Positions 18,029-28,247 of a stretch of DNA of 64,000 nt are shown here, one piece after another. Under the pieces are notes generated by a model that made no database searches, was not told the DNA's origin, and saw nothing but the letters and a program-made list of their open reading frames with translations. The stretch lies in assembly GCA_900468535.1 (NCBI GenBank), contig UBTY01000012.1:222478-286477 (forward strand), written 5' to 3'. Each line of letters opens with the position of its first letter. Within the stretch, counting starts at the first letter, position 1. A program made the position numbers and the translations under genes. The stretch comes from Hyphomicrobiales bacterium. GTDB lineage: Bacteria; Pseudomonadota; Alphaproteobacteria; Rhizobiales; Rhizobiaceae.

Positions 18029-18694
18029 ATGCTCAATACCCTGAACAACGGCGGACAGGCTGCCTATGCGAAGCCCGCGAGGAGCGCCTATGGCGACGCG
18101 CGGTTTCATTCGGCCCGGGTTCGTCGGCTGAAGGTGCTGCTGCCTGTCGCCGCGGTAATCGTGTCGCTCGCCTTCATCGGCGTTTCCATCATCCGCACCT
18201 ATCTGCCTGAGAACATCAAGATCGAGGGTGCCAAGATCAAGGATGGCAAGGTCGTCATGGAAAAGCCGGCGATATCAGGCCGCAATTCCGATGGCATCAA
18301 CTATTCCATGCTGGCCGAACGCGCGCTGCAGGATATCAAGAATCCCAACCTGATCACGCTTGAAACCATCAAGGCCGCCGTTCCCATTCGCGATGATCTC
18401 ATCGCTCGAGTCGAAGCAACGACGGCCGATTACGACCGCGCGACTGACAACCTGAACGTCAAGTCGCCGTTCACCATTCTCTTGAGCAATGGCCTTTCCG
18501 CGAAGTTCCAGACCGCTCAGGTCGATATCAAAGGTGGCAAGCTTACGACCAATGATGCTGTCGAGATCCACAAAGACGGCGCATCAGTTGTTGCGCGCTC
18601 GCTCAAGATGACAGATAAGGGGCGGACGATCACATTCGAGGGGAATGTTCGAATGAATGTTGATCCGTCCGCTATTCACAAACAGGGCACTTAA
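18029..18694 (+). CDS. lptC: LPS export ABC transporter periplasmic protein LptC
   Basis: LptC is a bitopic inner-membrane protein that passes lipopolysaccharide from LptB2FG to LptA. The 221-residue protein has one membrane segment (about 36-57) followed by a periplasmic beta-jellyroll with a DGINYSMLAERALQD signature typical of alphaproteobacterial LptC. It is followed at 15 bases by lptA and lptB, confirming the assignment. A CTATATAAG element at 17991-17999 may be the -10 of the operon promoter; no convincing -35 was found. Confidence 0.88.
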   Translation: MLNTLNNGGQAAYAKPARSAYGDARFHSARVRRLKVLLPVAAVIVSLAFIGVSIIRTYLPENIKIEGAKIKDGKVVMEKPAISGRNSDGINYSMLAERALQDIKNPNLITLETIKAAVPIRDDLIARVEATTADYDRATDNLNVKSPFTILLSNGLSAKFQTAQVDIKGGKLTTNDAVEIHKDGASVVARSLKMTDKGRTITFEGNVRMNVDPSAIHKQGT

Positions 18695-18709
18695 CCAGCC
18701 GGGTTCCTA

Positions 18710-19342
18710 ATGGCAAACTATTGTCGCATTTCCACCCGCAAGTCGGGCGCAGTATTCTTTAACGGTGCGCTGGCACTGATGCTTTTGGCGGGCGGTGCGC
18801 TGGCTCAGGCGACGACCAGCCAGATGAACGGTCTGAAGCTCAACCGGGATGAACCGATCCAGATCGAAAGCGACAAGCTGGAAATCCACGATCAGGAACA
18901 CACGGCCGACTTCACCGGCAACGTCAAGGTTGTCCAGGGTGGGACCACCCTGCAGGCCGGTCATATGACGGTGTATTACAAGGCGAAGGGCGGCGACGCT
19001 GCGAACGCAAACGCGAATGGCGCCACGAAGACGGCGGCCGCCGACGACAAGCAGGCGTCGACCTCGATCGCGTCGGGCAATGCCGACATCGACCACATCA
19101 TCGTCACCGACAAGGTGTTCCTGAGCTCCGGAACGCAGACCGCGACGGCCGACAACGGATCGTTCGACATGGCGCAGCAGCTTTTCATCCTGAAGGGTGA
19201 CAAGGTCGTGCTGTCGGATGGGCCGAACGTCTTTACCGGCTGCCAGTTGACGGTGCACATGGCGACGGGACAGGCGCAATTGGACAGCTGCGGGGGGCGC
19301 GTCCAGATTCAGCTTGATCCGAAATCACAGAAGAAGAACTGA
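18710..19342 (+). CDS. lptA: LPS transport periplasmic protein LptA
   Basis: LptA forms the periplasmic bridge that carries LPS to the outer membrane. The 210-residue protein begins with a signal peptide (hydrophobic core ALALMLLAGGALA, cleavage near residue 32) and contains the OstA-type beta-jellyroll: EPIQIESDKLEIHDQEHTAD and a second half with FVLKGD-like strands. An Ala/Lys-rich low-complexity stretch around residues 88-118 interrupts the jellyroll, which is common in rhizobial homologues. It lies 15 bases from lptC and 15 from lptB. Confidence 0.9.
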   Translation: MANYCRISTRKSGAVFFNGALALMLLAGGALAQATTSQMNGLKLNRDEPIQIESDKLEIHDQEHTADFTGNVKVVQGGTTLQAGHMTVYYKAKGGDAANANANGATKTAAADDKQASTSIASGNADIDHIIVTDKVFLSSGTQTATADNGSFDMAQQLFILKGDKVVLSDGPNVFTGCQLTVHMATGQAQLDSCGGRVQIQLDPKSQKKN

Positions 19343-19357
19343 CCCCGGCCTTACCAC

Positions 19358-20167
19358 GTGAAATTATTCTCGCTATCGACCAAGTTCGGCAAGACTGGTC
19401 CGCAGCCTGCGGCTGATGCCGCAACCGCGGACAAGAGCCGTTATCAGGGCACGCTGATCGCGCGCGGTCTGACCAAGACCTACAGCACGCGACGCGTCGT
19501 CAATGGTGTCTCGCTCGTGGTTCGTCGCGGCGAGGCTGTCGGGTTGCTCGGACCGAACGGTGCCGGCAAGACGACGTGCTTCTACATGATCACCGGCCTC
19601 GTTCCGGTTGATGAGGGCACCATCGAGATCGACGGCAATGATGTGACGACGATGCCGATGTATCGTCGCTCGCGCCTTGGCGTCGGCTACCTGCCGCAGG
19701 AAGCCTCGATCTTCCGTGGCCTGACGGTGGAAGAGAACATTCGCGCCGTCCTCGAAGTGCACATCAAAGACAAGGCGGCTCGGGAAAAGAAGCTCGACGA
19801 ACTCCTGGACGAATTTCATATCCGCAAGCTTCGCAAGAGCGCGGCTGTGTCGTTGTCGGGCGGCGAGCGCCGTCGTCTCGAAATTGCGCGCGCCCTGGCG
19901 ACCGATCCGACGTTCATGCTTCTCGACGAGCCTTTCGCCGGCGTCGATCCGATTTCGGTTGCCGATATTCAGAACCTGGTGCACCACCTCACCGCGCGCG
20001 GCATCGGCGTTTTGATCACCGATCACAACGTTCGCGAGACGCTGGGTCTCATCGACCGCGCCTACATCATCCATGCGGGCGAAGTATTGACGCATGGTCG
20101 GGCCAACGACATCGTCAATAATCCTGAGGTTCGCCGGCTTTATCTGGGCGATAACTTCAGCCTCTAG
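19358..20167 (+). CDS. lptB: LPS export ABC transporter ATPase LptB
   Basis: LptB powers extraction of LPS from the inner membrane with LptF and LptG. The 269-residue protein shows Walker A GPNGAGKTT, the Q-loop region GYLPQEASIF that is diagnostic for LptB, signature LSGGERRRLEIARAL, and Walker B FMLLDEPFAGVDP. It starts with GTG at 19358. An N-terminal extension of about 30 residues precedes the ATPase domain, as usual in rhizobia. It sits directly upstream of rpoN, a conserved arrangement in proteobacteria. Confidence 0.95.
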   Translation: MKLFSLSTKFGKTGPQPAADAATADKSRYQGTLIARGLTKTYSTRRVVNGVSLVVRRGEAVGLLGPNGAGKTTCFYMITGLVPVDEGTIEIDGNDVTTMPMYRRSRLGVGYLPQEASIFRGLTVEENIRAVLEVHIKDKAAREKKLDELLDEFHIRKLRKSAAVSLSGGERRRLEIARALATDPTFMLLDEPFAGVDPISVADIQNLVHHLTARGIGVLITDHNVRETLGLIDRAYIIHAGEVLTHGRANDIVNNPEVRRLYLGDNFSL

Positions 20168-20179
20168 GAATGACCTAGC

Positions 20180-20205
20180 GTGACGGAAATTTACTTTGCC
20201 GTCAC
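20180..20205. other. Inverted repeat between lptB and rpoN
   Basis: GTGACGG (20180-20186) and CCGTCAC (20199-20205) form a 7-base-pair stem with a 12-base loop. There is no T run directly after it, so it may be an attenuator, an mRNA stability element or a regulator site ahead of rpoN. Confidence 0.4.
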
Positions 20206-20326
20206 ACTACCGCTTGACCAAATAAGATAAAAAAGCAATTTTTGGGCCAACTTGGATTTCGTGGCCCGCTCCCAATTTTTTGGGCACGATTTCCCGGAGG
20301 AAATGAACGGGAGTTTCGCGTCCGCT

Positions 20327-21883
20327 ATGGCACTTTCGGCCAACCTTTTCCTGCGCCAAAGCCAGTCTCTGGTCATGACGCCGCAGCTGATGCAGTCGAT
20401 CCAGCTGCTGCAGATGACGCATTTCGAGCTGAACCAGTTCATCGCGCAGGAGGTCGAGAAGAACCCATTGCTCGAGTTTCCGTCAAATGACGCGGAAACG
20501 GGCAGCGATCGGATCGAAGACGATGCCTTCGGCCGCGGTGCCGAAGAGCCCGGTGGCGATGAAGACTATGATCGCCGGGCAGAAGTTCTTTCAGATGACT
20601 GGTCGGATCGGGCCGACGGTGCTGGCGCCAGCCGCATGAGCGATGAGCTCGACGCGAATTACAGTAACGTCTTCCAGGACGATGCAGCTCCCCAGCGCGC
20701 CGATGCGCCGGAACTGATCAGCCAGTGGAAGTCGATGCCGGGCGGAGGCGATGGCGCCGAATCCTATGACCTCGATGATTTCGTCGCCGGCCAGGTCTCC
20801 CTGCGAGATCATCTCGGACAACAGCTGCCGTTCGTCTTACCTGACATGACCGACCGCCTGATTGCCCAGCATCTCGTCGATCAACTCGATGAGGCCGGCT
20901 ATCTCCAGGGCGACCTGCAGGAAGCGACCGAGCGCCTTGGATGTGATGCCGCGGACATGGAACGGGTGCTTGCGGCACTTCAGACGCTCGATCCACCTGG
21001 CGTCTTCGCCCGCAATCTCGCGGAGTGTCTTGCGATACAGCTGCGCCAGAAGGATCGCTACGATCCGGCGATGCAGGCTTTTGTCGGTAATCTCGAGCTG
21101 CTGGCGCGGCGCGACTTTGCGACTTTGAAGCGGCTCTGCGGCGTCGACGAGGAAGATCTCCTCGACATGCTGACCGAGATCCGCCAGCTCAACCCGAAGC
21201 CCGGCAGCGGCTTCGAGGCGGGCGTATCCGAGGCGATCATGCCCGACGTCGTCGTCCGGGCGGATTCGACGGGCGGCTGGCTGGTGGAGCTCAATCCGGA
21301 CACGCTGCCCCGGGTTCTCGTCAATCAGTCCTATTTCGCCAACGTCACGAAAAACGGCGAGGACCATGCCTTCCTCTCTGAATGCCTTCAGAGCGCCAAC
21401 TGGCTGACGCGCAGTCTGGATCAGCGGGCGAAGACGATCATGAAGGTGGCAAGCGAGATCGTCCGGCAGCAGGACGCCTTCCTGCTTCATGGCGTCGATC
21501 ATCTCCGTCCGCTCAATCTGAAAACGGTCGCGGACGCGATCAAGATGCATGAGTCCACCGTCAGCCGGGTAACGTCGAACAAATACATGATGACGCCGCG
21601 CGGGCTCTTCGAGCTCAAATACTTCTTCACGGTTTCCATTGGTGCCGTGGAGGGCGGGGACAGCCATTCCGCCGAGGCGGTCCGCCACAAGATCCGGATG
21701 CTGATCATGCAGGAAAGCCCGGATGCAGTCCTCTCTGACGACGATATCGTGGATATCCTGAAGAAGAGCGGCATCGAGCTTGCTCGCCGTACGGTAGCGA
21801 AGTATCGTGAAGCCATGAATATTGCTTCATCCGTCCAGCGTCGGCGGGAGAAGCGGGCCTTGGCAAAGGTCGCCGGTTTCTGA
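20327..21883 (+). CDS. rpoN: RNA polymerase sigma-54 factor
   Basis: Sigma-54 directs RNA polymerase to -24/-12 promoters for nitrogen assimilation, nitrogen fixation and C4-dicarboxylate transport, and needs AAA+ activators. The product (518 residues from this start) has the Gln/Leu-rich region I (SLVMTPQLMQSIQLLQ), an acidic region II (about 50-140), the core-binding and DNA-binding region III, and the RpoN box ARRTVAKYRE near the C-terminus. ATG 20327 gives the N-terminus MALSANLFLRQS that matches rhizobial RpoN; ATG 20303 and TTG 20252 are alternative starts. It lies in the conserved lptB-rpoN-hpf-ptsN order. Confidence 0.96.
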   Translation: MALSANLFLRQSQSLVMTPQLMQSIQLLQMTHFELNQFIAQEVEKNPLLEFPSNDAETGSDRIEDDAFGRGAEEPGGDEDYDRRAEVLSDDWSDRADGAGASRMSDELDANYSNVFQDDAAPQRADAPELISQWKSMPGGGDGAESYDLDDFVAGQVSLRDHLGQQLPFVLPDMTDRLIAQHLVDQLDEAGYLQGDLQEATERLGCDAADMERVLAALQTLDPPGVFARNLAECLAIQLRQKDRYDPAMQAFVGNLELLARRDFATLKRLCGVDEEDLLDMLTEIRQLNPKPGSGFEAGVSEAIMPDVVVRADSTGGWLVELNPDTLPRVLVNQSYFANVTKNGEDHAFLSECLQSANWLTRSLDQRAKTIMKVASEIVRQQDAFLLHGVDHLRPLNLKTVADAIKMHESTVSRVTSNKYMMTPRGLFELKYFFTVSIGAVEGGDSHSAEAVRHKIRMLIMQESPDAVLSDDDIVDILKKSGIELARRTVAKYREAMNIASSVQRRREKRALAKVAGF

Positions 21884-21934
21884 GGGTCCGGCACTGCGTT
21901 TTGTGCGCGTATTCCTGCGTAAATTGAGCTCTTG

Positions 21935-21963
21935 TTGACTTTTTGGTAACTTCTGGATAGAAG
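21935..21963 (+). promoter_or_regulatory. Candidate sigma-70 promoter for hpf
   Basis: TTGACT (21935-21940), a 17-base spacer, then TAGAAG (21958-21963), about 170 bases before the hpf start. It would let hpf and ptsN be expressed apart from rpoN. Confidence 0.45.
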
Positions 21964-22132
21964 CCGCCGCGATCGACGCTGTTGGCAGTGTCGGAGGTTA
22001 TCCCCATCATCCTCAGGGCGCGTGCAGCCGAGAACTTCGGCCGATCTTGCTCGGGATCGCGTGAAGTGCTTGGATGAGGATGAGCCTTGGCGTAAACTGG
22101 TACTCGCAAACCACCATAAGAAGGGAAACTCC

Positions 22133-22708
22133 ATGAGTGTGCGTGTAGCCGGTAAACATATGGAAATTGGTGACTCCTTCCGTCAGCGGATCGAGGACCA
22201 AATAGATGTAGCCGTCACGAAATACTTCGACGGAGGTTATTCTGGCCAGGTAATCGTCGAGAAATCGAACGTCCGCTTTTCCGCAGATTGCAAGCTTCAC
22301 CTCGATAGCGGTGTCGTTCTGCATGCCGCAGGCGAAGCAATGGATCCGCAGCCAGCGTTTGACGCTGCTTTCTCAAGGATCGAGAAGCGGCTTCGCCGGT
22401 ACAAGAGGAAACTCAAGGATCATCATGCGGGCAACCATTTGAATGGTTTTGCAGAGGTTGCCTACACCGTGATGGACGCCGTGCCGGACCACGAGGACGA
22501 GGTTCCCGACGACTTTGCGCCAGCCATCGTGGCGGAAAGCACGAAGCAACTGAAGACCATGTCCGTTGCGACCGCCGTGATGGCGCTCGATATGACGGAT
22601 GAGCCGCTGCTGCTGTTCCGCAGCCCCGGCAAGGAACAGATAAACATCGTTTACCGTCGGCACGACGGCAACATTGGCTGGATAGACGCAGCCAACATCA
22701 AAGGCTGA
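22133..22708 (+). CDS. hpf: Ribosome hibernation promoting factor, long form
   Basis: A 191-residue protein with an N-terminal S30AE/RaiA ribosome-binding domain (MSVRVAGKHMEIGDSFRQRI, about 1-110) and a C-terminal dimerisation domain (LLFRSPGKEQINIVYRRHDG, about 135-188). Long-form HPF both occupies the decoding channel and pairs 70S ribosomes into inactive 100S dimers in starved cells. ATG 22133 is preceded by AAGGGAAA. The gene is annotated in older rhizobial genomes as a sigma-54 modulation protein because it follows rpoN. Confidence 0.93.
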   Translation: MSVRVAGKHMEIGDSFRQRIEDQIDVAVTKYFDGGYSGQVIVEKSNVRFSADCKLHLDSGVVLHAAGEAMDPQPAFDAAFSRIEKRLRRYKRKLKDHHAGNHLNGFAEVAYTVMDAVPDHEDEVPDDFAPAIVAESTKQLKTMSVATAVMALDMTDEPLLLFRSPGKEQINIVYRRHDGNIGWIDAANIKG

Positions 22709-22773
22709 GATTGAGGCGAGGGGCGGCAGATAGCCTGCCGCTCCCCCGGTTCTCGGCGCAAAAGGAAGAAGAA

Positions 22774-23238
22774 ATGGCATTGGCAGATCTGCTGCAACAA
22801 AATGCGATCATTCCCGCACTGAAAGTAAATTCCAAGAAGCAGCTTCTCCAGGAATTGGCGGCCAAGGCATCCAAGGTGACCGGGCTTTCCGAGCGCGAGA
22901 TTTTCGACGTTGTCCTGCAGCGTGAGCGGCTTGGCTCGACCGGAGTGGGCAATGGCATCGCGATCCCTCACGGCAAACTGGCAAGCATACACTCCATCGT
23001 CGGGATTTTTGCACGCCTCGATCAGCCGGTCGATTTCGAAGCACTGGATGACCAGCCAGTTGATCTCGTGTTCCTGCTTTTGGCGCCGGAAGGCGCCGGC
23101 GCGGATCATCTGAAGGCGCTGTCGCGCATCGCGCGCGTGCTGCGCGATCATGATCTTGTCGCCAAGCTGCGCGCTACCGATTCCGCATCGGCGATCTATG
23201 CCTTCCTGAATGAAGAGCAGGCCTCGAACGCCGCCTGA
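22774..23238 (+). CDS. ptsN: Nitrogen-regulatory PTS protein EIIA-Ntr
   Basis: A 154-residue EIIA domain of the fructose/mannitol class. The phosphorylated His is in NGIAIPHGKL (about residue 66). EIIA-Ntr receives phosphate from EI-Ntr and NPr and regulates potassium transport, carbon/nitrogen balance and sigma-54-dependent processes through protein contacts; it does not transport sugar. ATG 22774 has AAGGAAGA 8 bases upstream. It closes the lpt-rpoN-hpf-ptsN cluster and is followed by a strong terminator. Confidence 0.95.
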   Translation: MALADLLQQNAIIPALKVNSKKQLLQELAAKASKVTGLSEREIFDVVLQRERLGSTGVGNGIAIPHGKLASIHSIVGIFARLDQPVDFEALDDQPVDLVFLLLAPEGAGADHLKALSRIARVLRDHDLVAKLRATDSASAIYAFLNEEQASNAA

Positions 23239-23258
23239 TTGCAGGTAGATACAAAAGA

Positions 23259-23290
23259 AAAGAGGCGCCTGAGCGATCAGGCGCCTCTTT
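23259..23290. terminator. Bidirectional terminator between ptsN and a convergent chemoreceptor gene
   Basis: A 14-base perfect stem (AAAGAGGCGCCTGA at 23259-23272; its complement at 23277-23290) with loop GCGA. T-rich on the plus side and A-rich before it, so it works for both strands. Confidence 0.9.
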
Positions 23291-23312
23291 CTTTATCGGC
23301 TAGCGACTGGGA

Positions 23313-25658
23313 TCAGAACTCTTCCCAGTTGTCCTGAGCGAGGGCCGCGTTCCCATGCGTCTGAGCGACGGCCGCGCGGCGGGGTGCCGGAGCCGCTGCC
23401 TGCTGGTAGCGCGGTGCGGTGACGGACGGAGCACGCATCTGCTGTGCCGCCGAGCGTAGCGCTGCCCCATTGCCGGAGCCGGCGACGCGGAAGCGCATGA
23501 CCAGTTGTTTCAGCGTTTGAGCTTCGTCGTTCAGCGTCACGCTGGCTGCGGTGGTCTCTTCGACCATCGCCGCGTTCTGCTGCGTCACCTGGTCCATCTG
23601 GTTCATGGCCTGGTTGATTTCCTTGAGGCCGATCGCCTGTTCGCTGGCGGAGGCGGAAATCTGACGGATCAGGCTGTTGATGCCCATGACCTGCTCGGAG
23701 ATCTTGTGCAGCGTATCGCCTGCGCGACCGACGAGATCCACACCTTCCTTCACTTGCGATGCAGATGTGTTGATCAGCGTCTTGATCTCCTTGGCGGCAT
23801 TCGCGGAGCGTTGCGCAAGTTCACGAACTTCCTGTGCGACAACCGCAAAGCCCTTGCCCGCTTCACCTGCACGCGCAGCCTCGACGCCCGCGTTGAGAGC
23901 GAGAAGGTTGGTCTGGAACGCGATATCGTCGATAACGCCGATGATGCGCGAGACCTCGGTTGAGGACTGCTCGATGCCGTGCATGGACGAGATGGCCTTT
24001 CGAACCACTTCACCGGACTTTTCAGCATCCTCGCAGGCATGATTAACGTTGTCGGCCGCTGTCCGTGCGTTCTCGGCACTGGAGTTGACCTGTGCAGTCA
24101 GCTCGTTCAGCGCTGCTGCGGTCTCTTCGAGGCTGGCAGCCTGCTGCTCGGTGCGCTTGGCGAGATCGGAGGCGCTGCCGCTGATTTCGCTGGTGCCGGA
24201 TCCGATGTTCACGACGCTCATGTTCATCGTGTTGATCGTTTCCTCGAGGCTTGCGAGAGCCGCGTTGAAGTCCTGCTTCAGCTTTCCGTACTCGCCGGGG
24301 AAGTCTTCGCTGATGCGGTGGCTGAGATTGCCCTGCGACAGTTCGGACAAGCCCGCACCGACGATCGAAACGATGTGGCGCTGCAGGTTCACCGATTGCT
24401 GACGCTCGGATTCCGAGCGACCGCGTTCGGCTTCCGCCTCTTCGCGCTGGTTGTTGGCTTCGACCTCGAGACGCTGCGTATTGGCAAGCGCGAAACGGAA
24501 GCCTTCCAGGGCCTTGGCGACTGAGCCGATCTCGTCGGCGCGGTCCTGACCCTTCACCGGCTGCTCGTAGCGGCCGTCGCTGAGCGCGCGCACGCTGGAG
24601 ACAAGGCCGCCAAGCGGCAGCTGAACCAGGGAGCGGACCGCGAGGTAGAGAGCAACCATGACGGCGGCGAGAACGAGGATGCCCGCCACGACCATCATGA
24701 AGGTCTGGTCCTGAACCGGGGCGTTGATGGCGCTGTGCGGCACATCGACGAGGATCACCCAGCTGGCGTTCACGTCAGGCAGTGCGAACGGATAGACGAC
24801 GCGATCGAAGGGTTCAAAGCCATCGAACGTAAGATCCTTGACGACGGCAGGCTGCAGCGAGCTCAGCGCGCTCTTGATCGAAGCGAGGCCTTCGCCGTCG
24901 TAGTCCTTCATGGAAAGGTCGGCCTTCGGTGCGACGATCCACTTGCCCGTCTGGGACAGCAGGGTGACGCGGCCGGTGCCGAACGGGTGCAGTGTCGAGA
25001 GCTTGTCGCGCAGCGACTTCAGCGAAATGTCGACGCCGCTGACACCGACCAGCTTCCCGCCGGACATGACAGGATAGGCGATCGAGGTCATCGCGGTGTT
25101 CTCGCCGGTTGTCGTCTCGGCGTAAGGCGGCGAAAGCGCGCCCTTCTTGCTCTGCGCAGCGAGGGAGTACCATTCGGCCTTGTAGTCGGAATCGAAGGTC
25201 GAGAAGGTGAAGCCACCGTCCTTCTTCTTCGTCCAGTAGGGGTTGAAGGTGCCGTCCTTGGCAGAGCCGAAATCGACCTTGCCGGCCATCGTCGGCGACT
25301 GGCCGTCGAAAGCGTTCGGCTCCTCGGCAAACCAGCTGCCGAATGCGAATTGGTTGCGTTCGACGTTGGCCTTCAGCATGTCGACGACCGACTTGCGGTC
25401 GAGATACTTGCCTTCGTGGCCCCGGCTGATCGTGCCGGCCATCGAGCGTGCGGCGCCGGCGAGTTCGCCGACGGAAGAGGCGACTTCGTTGGCGATCGAC
25501 TTCGCCTCGAGGTTTGCCTGATCCATCGTCAGCGTCTGGACGCGGGTACGCGTCTCACCGATCAGGAAGAAGTTGGAAACGAGAAGAACAAGTGCAATCG
25601 AAATGCCAGTGATGAGGATAAGCTTAGCCGCAAGCGACTTCATGCGAAAAATGAACAT
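23313..25658 (-). CDS. Methyl-accepting chemotaxis protein with periplasmic dCache-type sensor
   Basis: A 781-residue transmembrane chemoreceptor. Membrane segments lie at about 7-32 and 315-340, flanking a long periplasmic domain with the Cache pattern ([33 protein letters not shown]). HAMP follows, then a methylation/signalling region with the invariant hairpin tip [20 protein letters not shown]. The last five residues, NWEEF, form a CheR/CheB-docking pentapeptide. The ligand is unknown; dCache domains often bind amino acids or carboxylates. ATG 25658 follows CGAGGAAA. It is a single gene with no che genes close by. Confidence 0.93.
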   Translation of the reverse strand: MFIFRMKSLAAKLILITGISIALVLLVSNFFLIGETRTRVQTLTMDQANLEAKSIANEVASSVGELAGAARSMAGTISRGHEGKYLDRKSVVDMLKANVERNQFAFGSWFAEEPNAFDGQSPTMAGKVDFGSAKDGTFNPYWTKKKDGGFTFSTFDSDYKAEWYSLAAQSKKGALSPPYAETTTGENTAMTSIAYPVMSGGKLVGVSGVDISLKSLRDKLSTLHPFGTGRVTLLSQTGKWIVAPKADLSMKDYDGEGLASIKSALSSLQPAVVKDLTFDGFEPFDRVVYPFALPDVNASWVILVDVPHSAINAPVQDQTFMMVVAGILVLAAVMVALYLAVRSLVQLPLGGLVSSVRALSDGRYEQPVKGQDRADEIGSVAKALEGFRFALANTQRLEVEANNQREEAEAERGRSESERQQSVNLQRHIVSIVGAGLSELSQGNLSHRISEDFPGEYGKLKQDFNAALASLEETINTMNMSVVNIGSGTSEISGSASDLAKRTEQQAASLEETAAALNELTAQVNSSAENARTAADNVNHACEDAEKSGEVVRKAISSMHGIEQSSTEVSRIIGVIDDIAFQTNLLALNAGVEAARAGEAGKGFAVVAQEVRELAQRSANAAKEIKTLINTSASQVKEGVDLVGRAGDTLHKISEQVMGINSLIRQISASASEQAIGLKEINQAMNQMDQVTQQNAAMVEETTAASVTLNDEAQTLKQLVMRFRVAGSGNGAALRSAAQQMRAPSVTAPRYQQAAAPAPRRAAVAQTHGNAALAQDNWEEF

Positions 25659-25878
25659 GGTTTCCTCGGGGGAAGGATGCGTCGGCCGGTGCATTTACCG
25701 ACGCAGAGACGGAAGCCCGCCCCGTCATGGAGCAGCCGTAAGGAATGCCCGATCCTTCGAGGAAGGTCTGGCGATCACCGGAAACATCGCCAGAAACCTA
25801 TTAAATTTAAATGAAATGCCCCTCAAATTCTGAGGTGGCAAATAGTCCGCGCAGCAAGATGTCGCCGTAGCGATACCG

Positions 25879-26778
25879 CTATAGTTCCTTTGCGACGTCG
25901 GCGCTGAGCGGGATTGAGGGTTGCGCGCCCTGTTTCAGGCATGCGAGCGAACCGGCAACGGCCGCACGTCGCAGAGCGGTCTCGAAATCCAGGCCTTCGT
26001 CTAGGCTGGCGGCGAAGTAGCCGCAAAAGGTGTCGCCCGCGCCCACAGTGTCCACCGGCTCGATCTTCAGCCCCTTGGCCTTGAACAGATGACCGTCGCG
26101 GATGGCGATCACGCCGTCGGCGCCGAGCGTGACGATCAGCGTCTGCCCGGTCTCACTGTTCAGCCGTGTCAACGCCGCCTCGCGTTCGCCGGCGTTCATG
26201 CCGTCCTGTCCGGCCAGCCGTTCGAATTCCGTCTCGTTGGCGATGACGATATCGGCAAGGCGCCCGAGGCGCGGCGCGTCGGGGATCAGCGGTGCGAGAT
26301 TGAGGATGGTCGTGATGCCCTTCGATTTCGCGAGGGCGAGTGCCTGCTCGACGGCTGGAACAGGGACTTCTAGCTGAAGCATGAGAATATCGCCCTTTTG
26401 CATCGCATCGACTGCCGCGTCCGCGTCCTTCGCCGTGACCGTGCCGTTGGCACCCGGTACGACCGCAATCATGTTCTCGCCATCGCCGCCGACAAGGATA
26501 AGGGCGGTTCCTGTCGGCTGCTCCACATGCTTTACGCCGTCAAGCGTCGCTCCGGCGTCCTTCAGGAGTTCCAACGCGGGCTCGGCAAAGTTATCGCGAC
26601 CAACAGCGCCGGCCATCAGCACAACGCGGCCCGCTCGACGCGCTGCCAGTGCTTGGTTGGCGCCCTTGCCGCCTGCCGCAGTGGAAAAGCCATTGCCGGC
26701 GACGGTCTCGCCCGGCTTCGGCAGCCTGTCGGTGGTGGCGATGAGGTCCATGTTGATGGAGCCGAAAACTGTGATCAT
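25879..26778 (-). CDS. rbsK: Ribokinase (PfkB family)
   Basis: A 299-residue PfkB sugar kinase. It shows the N-terminal PfkB signature (AAGGKGANQALAARRAG), a DxxxANxxE-like segment IVIANETEFERLAG, and the C-terminal catalytic signature DTVGAGDTFCGYFAA with the base Asp. Length and NMDLIATTDRLPKPGET match ribokinase, which makes ribose 5-phosphate. No ribose transporter lies beside it, so the substrate is inferred from similarity. ATG 26778 is used; a longer frame reaches 26841 and would overlap rmuC. It follows rmuC by 49 bases. Confidence 0.85.
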   Translation of the reverse strand: MITVFGSINMDLIATTDRLPKPGETVAGNGFSTAAGGKGANQALAARRAGRVVLMAGAVGRDNFAEPALELLKDAGATLDGVKHVEQPTGTALILVGGDGENMIAVVPGANGTVTAKDADAAVDAMQKGDILMLQLEVPVPAVEQALALAKSKGITTILNLAPLIPDAPRLGRLADIVIANETEFERLAGQDGMNAGEREAALTRLNSETGQTLIVTLGADGVIAIRDGHLFKAKGLKIEPVDTVGAGDTFCGYFAASLDEGLDFETALRRAAVAGSLACLKQGAQPSIPLSADVAKEL

Positions 26779-26827
26779 GAAATGTGCCCGTCCCGTATCT
26801 ATTCCGGCGCGACACTGCCCGAAGGGC

Positions 26828-28051
26828 TCACTCCTCGTCAACCACTCTCAGCTTCAGCAAGCCTGTCCGGCTGTCGACCGATTTCTGCGGCGTCTCGTTT
26901 TCCCGTGGCCGCGACGGTGGTGCATCGCCTTCGAATTCCAGCGCTTCGATCTTTGCTCCGCGCTTGTTCAGCTTGTCGGCAGAGGTCAGGATCATGTCGA
27001 CATCCTTCTGCGCCATGGAGAAATGGCTCTGCAGCTTCCGGACACGATCATCAAGGCGGCCGAGGTCGTCCATCAGGCTCGCGACTTCGCCCTGAATGAC
27101 GTGCGCCTGGGCGCGCATGCGCTGATCCTTCAGGACCGCCTGAATGACCTGGATCGACAGCATCAGCAGGGACGGGGAGACGATGACGACCCGCGCCCGA
27201 TGCGCTTTCTGCACGATCGGCTCGAAATTCTCGTGTATCTCGGCAAAGATCGACTCCGACGGCACGAACATGAATGCCGTGTCCTGGGTTTCGCCCTGGA
27301 TCAGATACTTCTCCGAGATGTCCCGGATATGCGTCTCCATATCGCGGCGAAACTGCTGCGATGCGACTTTCGCACCATCAGGTCCTCCCGCGTCGCGAAT
27401 GGCATTCCAAGCCTCCAGCGGAAACTTCGCGTCGATAACCAGTGGCGGCGCGCCGTTAGGCATGCGGATCGTGCAGTCCGGCCGCGAACCGTTGGAGAGT
27501 GTGTGCTGGAAGGTGTAAGCGCCCATCGGAAGGCCGTCGGCAACGATCGTTTCCATGCGCGATTGCCCGAAGGCGCCACGCGTCTGCTTGTTGGAAAGGA
27601 TCGCCTGCAGACCAACGACGTCCTTGGCAAGCGTCTGGATGTTGCTTTGAGCGGCATCGATGACGGCCAAGCGCTCCTGCAATCTTTGAAGGTTCTCGTG
27701 CGTGGACTTCGTCTGCTCGGAAATGGTCGTGCTGACGCGCTGCGACATGCCGTCGAGGCGCTGGTTGATCACCTGGTTGAGTTCCGCCTGCCGCGAGCCG
27801 AAGACCTCGGCCATCGTCGACATGCGCCCATGCATTTCCGCCTGAATTTTCAGAAGCTCTGCCATCCGGGCATCGGCTTCCGTCGCCCGCATGGCAGCGT
27901 CTTCCTCCTGTTCTCGCCGCAACTGACCGCTGCGCACGAGCAGCACGATCATCAAGACAATGAGTGCTGCGATCGCTCCGCCCCCCAAAGCGAGGATGGC
28001 CGGATTGAGCTGAGAAAAGGCGAAGGAAAGTGAGTCGGCGTTTGCGTTCAT
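26828..28051 (-). CDS. rmuC: DNA recombination protein RmuC
   Basis: A 407-residue protein with one N-terminal membrane segment (about 17-40), a long coiled coil (about 45-150) and the RmuC nuclease-like domain (about 155-370) containing PPLVIDAKFPLEAW, with the Asp-x-Lys of the PD-(D/E)XK fold, and TAFMFVPSESIFAEI. RmuC limits rearrangements between inverted repeats and is a predicted nuclease. It is divergent from the globin-coupled receptor across 196 bases and precedes rbsK. Confidence 0.92.
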   Translation of the reverse strand: MNANADSLSFAFSQLNPAILALGGGAIAALIVLMIVLLVRSGQLRREQEEDAAMRATEADARMAELLKIQAEMHGRMSTMAEVFGSRQAELNQVINQRLDGMSQRVSTTISEQTKSTHENLQRLQERLAVIDAAQSNIQTLAKDVVGLQAILSNKQTRGAFGQSRMETIVADGLPMGAYTFQHTLSNGSRPDCTIRMPNGAPPLVIDAKFPLEAWNAIRDAGGPDGAKVASQQFRRDMETHIRDISEKYLIQGETQDTAFMFVPSESIFAEIHENFEPIVQKAHRARVVIVSPSLLMLSIQVIQAVLKDQRMRAQAHVIQGEVASLMDDLGRLDDRVRKLQSHFSMAQKDVDMILTSADKLNKRGAKIEALEFEGDAPPSRPRENETPQKSVDSRTGLLKLRVVDEE

Positions 28052-28247
28052 GAGCGCACCATAGCAAACGCGTCCATATAAGCTAGATCAAAACGTGAAC
28101 AACCCACAAGCGATGCCGTCGGCCGGGTGGCGCATATTTGAGCCACTAGCAGACAAATAGGATCTCGATTTAACCATTGCTCAACTATATTCGGCAAATG
28201 CTCGGCTTCAATTTTTCCTTCGGCATCAATCACAAAGCAGAGACATC

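Noticed and set aside
26381..28033. A 550-residue plus-strand frame opposite rbsK and rmuC
   Set aside because: Antisense to two recognised genes and crosses their boundary; composition is not natural.
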